Assembly (NCBI GenBank): GCA_903832325.1
Contig: CAILBC010000031.1
Location: forward strand, 1 to 50,884
Length of the DNA: 50,884 nucleotides
Direction of reading: 5' to 3'
Source: an uncultured Sphingomonadales bacterium
Lineage (GTDB): Bacteria; Pseudomonadota; Alphaproteobacteria; Sphingomonadales; Sphingomonadaceae
The translations under genes and the position numbers were made by a program. The notes beneath the pieces were generated by a model. That model was given only the letters and a program-made list of their open reading frames with translations. It ran no database searches and was not told the DNA's origin. Position 1 is the first letter of the stretch, and the number at the start of each line of letters is the position of its first letter. This document shows, piece after piece, positions 46,932 through 50,884 of the stretch.

Positions 46932-46961
46932 GCCCCGCCAGCCTAACCAGCTTGGCGGGGC
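46932..46961. terminator. hairpin in the leader of the primase-helicase gene
   Basis: Perfect 9-bp stem GCCCCGCCA (46932-46940) / TGGCGGGGC (46953-46961) with a 12-base loop. On the + strand it is followed by TTTTC, so it could end an antisense transcript; on the minus strand it sits 19 bases before the primase-helicase ATG, where it could act as attenuator. Confidence 0.6.
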
Positions 46962-46966
46962 TTTTC

Positions 46967-46983
46967 GTTCAGGGTGTACATTC
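46967..46983 (-). promoter_or_regulatory. leader motif complementary to the alpA-upstream hairpin (site C)
   Basis: GTTCAGGGTGTACATTC on the + strand, matching 16 of 17 bases of 47889-47905. In minus-strand RNA the 13 bases GUACACCCUGAAC can pair completely (two G-U pairs) with the right arm of the hairpin at 47868-47902. It lies in the primase-helicase leader, just upstream of the 46932-46961 hairpin. Confidence 0.5.
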
Positions 46984-46999
46984 CGATGGCTCGCAGCGT

Positions 47000-47401
47000 T
47001 TAGGGTTCGCGCCGTTCCAGCAGCCGCCAGCGGTTGCACTTGTCGCGATCCAAGACAGTGGGATGGACCCAGCGCGCGCGGGGATTGAGCAGCGGCACTA
47101 GGCGTTGATCCAAGCACTTGCCCGACCCGCGTTTGCCACGCGCAAACCATTTGCAGAGGTCGCAGTGCTTCCGGCCGTTCTGGCCCAGAGGGGCACCCTT
47201 CCGGTGCTTGTCGAGGCGCCAGCCGCAATGGCAGCAGGCAAGCACGGCGTTGGGGTTGGTGGAGGTGTGGCTGCCTTCGAGCGCATCAACATAGCAGCGA
47301 GGGCATTGCCCTTCCCATGCGCCGGTGGCCGGGTCGATTGCCTCGCTCCAGTCGCCGGGGTCTCCCGCCCGTAGAGCTATGGATTTCGGTGGCTCACGCA
47401 T
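47000..47401 (-). CDS. zinc-ribbon protein of the element, unknown function
   Basis: A 133-residue protein with three CxxC-type knuckles: CPRC, ACCHCGW and CDLCKW, followed by another C in GSGKCLD and in DKCNRW, enough for at least two zinc sites. The remainder is basic (DKHRKGAPLGQNGRKH, KWFARGKRGSG), suggesting nucleic-acid binding. I chose the ATG at 47401 because it overlaps the stop of the upstream 60-residue gene by 8 bases; a further upstream start at 47428 is possible. The gene order alpA, small ORF, zinc ribbon, primase-helicase suggests a role in replication or its control. Confidence 0.68.
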   Translation of the reverse strand: MREPPKSIALRAGDPGDWSEAIDPATGAWEGQCPRCYVDALEGSHTSTNPNAVLACCHCGWRLDKHRKGAPLGQNGRKHCDLCKWFARGKRGSGKCLDQRLVPLLNPRARWVHPTVLDRDKCNRWRLLERREP

Positions 47402-47576
47402 GACCACCTCCGAATGCAAGCGCAGCAACTATCACTGCCATTTCGGGCCGGACGGCATACGCCGCGATCAGGAATTGCGCCCGGTGCGCATCGACAGTAG
47501 AGAGAACATGCGAACCGCCCGCCAGCTTATCGCACGTTGCCCCGCCATCGCGCGGGGCTTCGTTGTTTGAGGTCAT
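47394..47576 (-). CDS. 60-residue protein between alpA and the zinc-ribbon gene
   Basis: Short protein with a hydrophilic start (MTSNNEAPRDGGATCDKLAGG) and a hydrophobic C-terminal half (AQFLIAAYAVRPEMAVIVAALAFGGG). Its ATG is 3 bases after the alpA stop and its stop overlaps the next gene, so the coupling on both sides supports it as real. Function unknown; length and position resemble the small regulatory genes of satellite early operons. Confidence 0.6.
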   Translation of the reverse strand: MTSNNEAPRDGGATCDKLAGGSHVLSTVDAHRAQFLIAAYAVRPEMAVIVAALAFGGGHA

Positions 47577-47579
47577 GGC

Positions 47580-47813
47580 TCATGCCTCCCCAGTGTCGCT
47601 GGTGGAACGGCGAACGCGAGAGGCCAACCAGTTTTGCAGATCGAGCAACCGATAGCCGACGCGCGCGCCGCGCCCGGTGCCGATGCGTACGAATGGGGGG
47701 CCGTCGCCGCGCAGTCTTGCTTGATCGAGCCAGCTTTTGGTCGAACCGAGAAACGCGGCGGTCTCAGCCACCTTGAGAACGCGGTGGGGATTTTCGATGA
47801 TGTCTTGGGTCAT
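47580..47813 (-). CDS. AlpA-family helix-turn-helix regulator/excisionase
   Basis: A 77-residue DNA-binding protein with the AlpA/MerR-like HTH_17 pattern RVLKVAETAAFLGSTKSWLDQARLRGDGPPFVRIGTGRGARVGYRLLDLQNWLASR. The glycine-rich turn before the wing and the W in the second helix are typical. The ATG at 47813 has a GGAG ribosome-binding site about 8 bases upstream; an ATG at 47846 would add 11 residues. AlpA in P4-like elements both directs excision with the integrase and activates transcription. The likely binding sites are the AGTAAGCAC pairs at each end of the element or the dyad at 47868-47902. Confidence 0.83.
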   Translation of the reverse strand: MTQDIIENPHRVLKVAETAAFLGSTKSWLDQARLRGDGPPFVRIGTGRGARVGYRLLDLQNWLASRVRRSTSDTGEA

Positions 47814-47867
47814 TGGTTTCGCTCCGTGGTGTTCCGGGCGATCCAATTACAGCCTACTTATTTTTCA

Positions 47868-47902
47868 GGCACACCCCGAACCGCGCCGGTTCAGGGTGTA
47901 CC
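47868..47902 (-). promoter_or_regulatory. 15-bp hairpin upstream of alpA (sites A and B)
   Basis: In minus-strand RNA GGUACACCCUGAACC (47902-47888) pairs with GGUUCGGGGUGUGCC (47882-47868) over all 15 positions using two G-U pairs; the + strand RNA has two mismatches instead. The stop codon of the 226-residue gene lies in the first arm. It can serve as the end of the integrase transcript, and its second arm is also complementary to the primase leader (46967-46983). Confidence 0.6.
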
Positions 47903-48571
47903 TTCTCCGTCCCGCCGCAGCTTCTCACGACGCTCAAGCGCTTTTTTTACGCTGACCCCCGGCCAATCGTTCTGCGCGTCGTCGATCGCACACTCACGAG
48001 AACGCGCCTTCCAGCCCTTGGCTTTGCCGCGATTGTCGTAAATAACAACGCCAGCCGACCGCCGTATCCCAACATCTGCGGCGATTTCGATGTCGCGAAG
48101 TGGGGTTGTCCCGACGTGTTGGTCGCCGCCGCTCGTCATGTCTGACAGCGCCCGGCTCCAATCCGGATCGGCAGCGATCCTATGGCCGAACCACCTCGCA
48201 AATTCATCCATAGCTGGCGTGATCCGCCTCGCTGCCGCCGCGCAACGATAACAAGTCAGACAGTCACGCACGCACTCGCGCGCTTTAGGGTCAAGGTCGC
48301 CACCGCCCATGATGCGTATGTCAAACGAGCGGCGCGTTTGCGGCATGTTTTGCGTCGCCTTCGCAAGCCCCGCGATGATTTCCGTGGCGTTGTCGCCGCG
48401 CGCTTGCGCTGCTTCGACTTCGGCAGTCATCCTTTTTAATTCGGCAAACCATTCTGCCCGCGCCGTCGCCAATCGTTCGGCCTCGCTGCGTTCATGCTCA
48501 CTCTCAAGGTATTGCCTGAGCCAACTCCAGCGCCGGGTGAAGTGCTGATAACTGTCCTCGCCCATGCTCAT
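47891..48571 (-). CDS. uncharacterised 226-residue protein coupled to the integrase
   Basis: A protein I cannot assign. Residues about 10-65 are charged and helical, probably coiled coil (YLESEHERSEAERLATARAEWF ... AEVEAAQARG). A cysteine cluster CVRDCLTCYRC (CxxxCxxCxxC) sits near residues 108-118. The C-terminus is basic and contains VVIYDNRGKAKGWKARSREC. Its ATG overlaps the integrase stop (ATGA at 48571), so it is made from the integrase message; a second ATG is at 48565. The stop lies within a hairpin. The cysteine spacing could bind zinc or an Fe-S cluster. Roles in recombination directionality or anti-helper activity are possible but unsupported. Confidence 0.65.
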   Translation of the reverse strand: MSMGEDSYQHFTRRWSWLRQYLESEHERSEAERLATARAEWFAELKRMTAEVEAAQARGDNATEIIAGLAKATQNMPQTRRSFDIRIMGGGDLDPKARECVRDCLTCYRCAAAARRITPAMDEFARWFGHRIAADPDWSRALSDMTSGGDQHVGTTPLRDIEIAADVGIRRSAGVVIYDNRGKAKGWKARSRECAIDDAQNDWPGVSVKKALERREKLRRDGEGTP

Positions 48572-50010
48572 GCCCCCGGTCGCATGGCGACGACATTGCC
48601 AGCGTCGGTCAGTGGCGAAACTGCCCGGTCGCAATGATCGGCCCAAGCATCGAGCGCGGCGCGCTTTTCAGGCCCCCAGCCGTACCGCTGGTAGACGGCG
48701 GCGACGCCAGACCGGCTGGCCCCGGCGGTGTGATTCAAAACCGCTTCTGTCACCTCGAACCGCACACCCAACTTTTGCAAGCCGGTCGCCAGCGTGCGGC
48801 GCGCATCATGAAGGCGCCAAGGATCTAGCTCGACTGCCTCGGGGTCATCGCCGGTCGCTTTCGCATCCTTGCGCGCCAGTGCCAGCATGTCGGCATCCAA
48901 GCGGGTTTTGGCGCGTGAATAGCCGCTGATGGGGGTTTCCCCGGTGCCCGACAGGACAAGGCCCTTGGCGGGCCATTTGCGCTTGCCAGCGGCCAATTCC
49001 GCCAGCGCAATACGTTCGGCCTCCAACGCGACCGCCGCGCGCACCTCGGGGTCAACCTTCCGCCGCTTCGAACGTGCATCCGCCTCAAGTGCTTTGACAG
49101 CAGCAACGGCAGCGACCGATGCGGCAGCAGAATCGAGCGCAGCAATGGCGTGCCGGTTCAGCGGCACAAGATTCGCTTCGCCGTTCTTGGTGCGGCTGGC
49201 GGGCAAAGTCCAAAGTGCTTTGGCCCGATCGAGTTCGGCCCAACTCAGACCGGCAACCTCGTCGCGCCGCTGGCCTGTCGCGAAAATGAGTTGATAGAAG
49301 GGGCCGAATGGCATGGCCATCGCGCGTGCGGCGCGCAGCGCCAGGGCAAGCTCATCGTCGCCCAGCCACCGGTCACGGCTATCCGGCGCGGGCGGGCGCT
49401 TCATTCCGGCCATGGGGTTTTCGCGCAGATCGCCGCGCTCGACAGCCCAGTTCATCAACCGGTTCAGGATCGCGTAGGCCGATCGGCGCAAGGCAAGGCT
49501 TTCGGCGGGGATGCTATCGAGCACTGCCACCATGTCGCGCTTGGTGATCGCGGGCAGCGGTTTCGATTTCAGCACCGGAATCGCGTGAAGCCGGCAAACC
49601 ATTTCGATGTTGCCATACGACGCCAGCCCCTCAGGCTTCACGCGCAGCTTGAGATAGGTTGCGGCATAGGCATCGAACGCGAGTTCCTTTTCAGTCGCCG
49701 TTTTCTCAGCCTTCTTGCGCTCGGCCTCGCGCTTGTCGGCAACGGGGTCGGCGCCTTTCACCACGTCGGCAGCGAGTTTCTTGGCAATGTCGCGCGCTTC
49801 ATCCGGCGTAACCTTGCCGTGCCTGCCGATATTGACTCGCTGCGTTTTGGCCCCGCGCCCGCCGATCCGATATTGAAAGAGGTAAATGCGACCGCCCGCT
49901 GGCGTCACCTTCAGGGCAAAGCCCGGGATGGCATCATCCCAAAGATATTGATCCGCAGTAGCGGGTTTGACCGCGTCCACCGACCTTTTCGTGATTGCAC
50001 CCGTTGCCAT
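48568..50010 (-). CDS. int: tyrosine integrase, DUF4102 (P4-type)
   Basis: A 480-residue integrase that recombines the tRNA-Pro attachment sites. N-terminal DUF4102 arm-binding domain (ITKRSVDAVKPATADQYLWDDAIPGFALKVTPAGGR), core-binding SAM-like domain (about 110-200) and catalytic domain with R248 (ATGQRRDEV), K275 (SRTKNG), H401 and R404 (HDARR), H427 (LNHTA) and nucleophile Y440 (VYQRY). About 125 residues separate K275 from H401, longer than usual, with an alanine-rich helical insert (about 290-345). The ATG at 50010 has a GGAGG ribosome-binding site (50016-50020); the open frame reaches back to 50115 through the arm-like repeats and is not used. It adjoins attR. Confidence 0.93.
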   Translation of the reverse strand: MATGAITKRSVDAVKPATADQYLWDDAIPGFALKVTPAGGRIYLFQYRIGGRGAKTQRVNIGRHGKVTPDEARDIAKKLAADVVKGADPVADKREAERKKAEKTATEKELAFDAYAATYLKLRVKPEGLASYGNIEMVCRLHAIPVLKSKPLPAITKRDMVAVLDSIPAESLALRRSAYAILNRLMNWAVERGDLRENPMAGMKRPPAPDSRDRWLGDDELALALRAARAMAMPFGPFYQLIFATGQRRDEVAGLSWAELDRAKALWTLPASRTKNGEANLVPLNRHAIAALDSAAASVAAVAAVKALEADARSKRRKVDPEVRAAVALEAERIALAELAAGKRKWPAKGLVLSGTGETPISGYSRAKTRLDADMLALARKDAKATGDDPEAVELDPWRLHDARRTLATGLQKLGVRFEVTEAVLNHTAGASRSGVAAVYQRYGWGPEKRAALDAWADHCDRAVSPLTDAGNVVAMRPGA

Positions 50011-50025
50011 TGCGCTGCCTCCACC

Positions 50026-50064
50026 GTGCTTACTGGAACCTCCCAGAAAGCACCTAGTAAGCAC
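50026..50064. promoter_or_regulatory. AGTAAGCAC repeats upstream of int, candidate arm sites (right)
   Basis: GTGCTTACT (50026-50034, inverted copy), AGAAAGCAC (50045-50053) and AGTAAGCAC (50056-50064). The last two are 11 bases apart start to start, as in the left pair (43411-43430). They lie between the int start and attR, so integrase binding would also cover its own promoter. Confidence 0.68.
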
Positions 50065-50165
50065 GCGGATACCATCGAACCTAAATACGGTGCAACGGGA
50101 TAAAACATAAAGCACTGAATTTGCTTAGCCCGTTGACTAACCCCATGATCCAAAAAGCGCATTTC

Positions 50166-50216
50166 TCACACTGGGGGTGTGGGGGTCGGAGGTTCGAATC
50201 CTCTCGTCCCGACCAA
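50166..50216. repeat. right attachment site (3' tRNA-Pro fragment)
   Basis: Exact 51-bp copy of 43315-43365. Only the 3' two thirds of the tRNA are present; the acceptor 5' strand and D-arm are missing, so it is not a tRNA gene. Confidence 0.93.
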
Positions 50217-50762
50217 CGATTTCAAGTATTTAGCACCTCATCCTCAGCTTTTAGGCGAGGAAAAATTCGCCTCTGGTGGTGCGCTGGTGGTGCAAACCTC
50301 CGAAACGAGGTGAAACGCATCGCGTCGATATGCAACATGGTGGCCGCGAGAGAGTCGCCATGGCGGTGTCCGATGGGCACATTTTTGACCCGCTAAAGGG
50401 TCAGTGACATGACCTCCAAGCAGCTCAAATTCTCGTTCCTGGGAGTATCGGTTCGAGCGCTCTGGGTTTGGTCGCAATGACCGCTGCGGGCGGTTGGAAG
50501 AGCCGGCTCGCAAGAGCCAGGCGATCGCACTCTATCCAGCACGCAAGATCAATTTCTGCGGCTTGACGGCAGCAGCGGATTTGCCGCTGCCGACAGTCTT
50601 TGAAACGACGGTCCTGCAAAGAGAACCTGCTTGCACGAGTGCGACGTCAGTATCTCCGCTTGGGACGAGCGTTGACCCATTCGGTGATCTCAAGGGCGCG
50701 CCACCGTATGCGGCCCGCACCGAAATCGATGGGCGATGGGAAATGCGGATTCCGAGGTGATG
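50217..50762. other. region right of attR without a recognised gene
   Basis: About 546 bases, less GC-rich than the rest. It holds a pair of 9-bp repeats (50274-50293), a small dyad TGACCC/GGGTCA (50386-50403) and short open frames on both strands (for example 50494-50760, 88 codons) that show no family features or ribosome-binding sites. It may be debris of an older insertion. Confidence 0.5.
50274..50293. repeat. paired TGGTGGTGC repeats beyond attR
   Basis: TGGTGGTGC at 50274-50282 and 50285-50293, 11 bases start to start, beginning 58 bases from the attachment core. Unit length, spacing and distance to the core mirror the AGTAAGCAC pair at the left end, with a different sequence. Confidence 0.65.
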
Positions 50763-50854
50763 CCGGCCACCATTCCGATTTGATCCCGGCCGGGATTCCG
50801 AATTGATCCCGGCCACCATTCCGAGAAATTCCCGGCCACCTTGGCGGGGGTGCG
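50763..50854. repeat. four 23-bp direct repeats, IS21-like terminus
   Basis: CCGGCC-starting units at 50763, 50786, 50809 and 50832, spaced exactly 23 bases, with the consensus CCGGCCACCATTCCGA in the best copies. Several tandem end repeats are typical of IS21-family termini, and the following bases (GGCGGGGGTGCGGAGCCTGATCG) resemble what I recall next to such elements in sphingomonads. No transposase is inside the window; the element, if present, continues to the right. Confidence 0.6.
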
Positions 50855-50884
50855 GAGCCTGATCGTTGGGCCCATCTTTTCGGC

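Larger units (their letters stand above)
43315..50216. mobile_element. integrated P4-like satellite or cryptic integrative plasmid at tRNA-Pro
   Basis: A 6851-bp insertion (plus the second att copy) bounded by perfect 51-bp direct repeats derived from the 3' part of tRNA-Pro. All its genes are on the minus strand: integrase, a 226-residue unknown protein, AlpA, a 60-residue protein, a zinc-ribbon protein, a primase-helicase, and a membrane-anchored repeat protein after a noncoding origin-like stretch. There are no capsid, tail, terminase, relaxase or mating genes. That content matches satellites of the P4 type or small integrative plasmids that depend on a helper for transfer. Confidence 0.88.

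Noticed and set aside
50166..50216. Second tRNA-Pro gene
   Set aside because: Only the 3' 51 bases are present; the acceptor 5' strand and D-arm are absent, so it is the attR duplicate.
50121..50396. 91-codon + frame across attR
   Set aside because: Part of it is a translation of the tRNA fragment ([16 protein letters not shown]), a common false ORF.

Overview
The window looks like a chromosome segment of a high-GC alphaproteobacterium of the Sphingomonadales (Novosphingobium/Sphingobium/Erythrobacter-like). This rests on LexA boxes of the form GTTC-N7-GTTC, an ImuA/ImuB/DnaE2 mutagenesis set, a PrsT/PrsR/PrsK/EpsB-type exosortase-associated block, the rph-rdgB-hemW and hrcA-grpE orders, and a sphingomonad-style EVIVTAQ motif. 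No database search was possible; names rest on reading the proteins.

Layout. 1-4050: a minus-strand SOS operon, radical-SAM DNA-repair protein > UdgX-type uracil-DNA glycosylase > error-prone polymerase DnaE2 (runs off the left edge), with a LexA box next to its first gene. 4101-5916: an LprI-like protein, an NTF2-like protein and a periplasmic protein of unknown function. 5940-8354: imuA-imuB with its own LexA box, so the mutasome is split in two SOS units; a palindromic repeat/minisatellite sits in frame at the 5' end of imuA. 8384-13326: amino-acid permease, panB, a DUF475 membrane protein and an alpha-methylacyl-CoA racemase-like protein. 13382-19979: sugar transferase > prsK > prsR > TPR protein, a tightly coupled operon linked to exopolysaccharide/PEP-CTERM systems. 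20266-22689: patatin-like protein. 22795-28482: chaperones dnaK-dnaJ and hrcA-grpE around a copper-chaperone-like lipoprotein. 28590-32035: rph-rdgB-hemW-xerC. 32060-39978: a GT-C-like membrane protein, a PepSY/response-regulator/histidine-kinase set, an ABC-F ATPase, an XRE regulator and a GT4 glycosyltransferase. 39988-43015: yajC-secD-secF.

43288-50216: a tRNA-Pro(GGG) gene carries a 6.85-kb integrated element bounded by perfect 51-bp direct repeats. It encodes a tyrosine integrase, an uncharacterised 226-residue protein, an AlpA-like regulator, two small proteins (one a zinc ribbon), a primase-helicase and a membrane-anchored repeat protein. A 474-bp noncoding stretch beside the primase-helicase holds helically phased GCGACAG iterons and a perfect 16-bp-stem dyad, a convincing candidate replication origin. 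Paired 9-bp repeats near both ends look like integrase arm sites. A hairpin upstream of alpA and a matching site in the primase leader are fully complementary as RNA, recalling the antisense immunity of satellite phage P4. No capsid, terminase or conjugation genes are visible, so this is best read as a P4-like satellite or cryptic integrative plasmid.

Beyond attR there is a second, different pair of 9-bp repeats with the same geometry, about 470 bp without a recognisable gene, and four 23-bp repeats at the right edge resembling an IS21-family terminus; the tRNA-Pro site may hold stacked elements.
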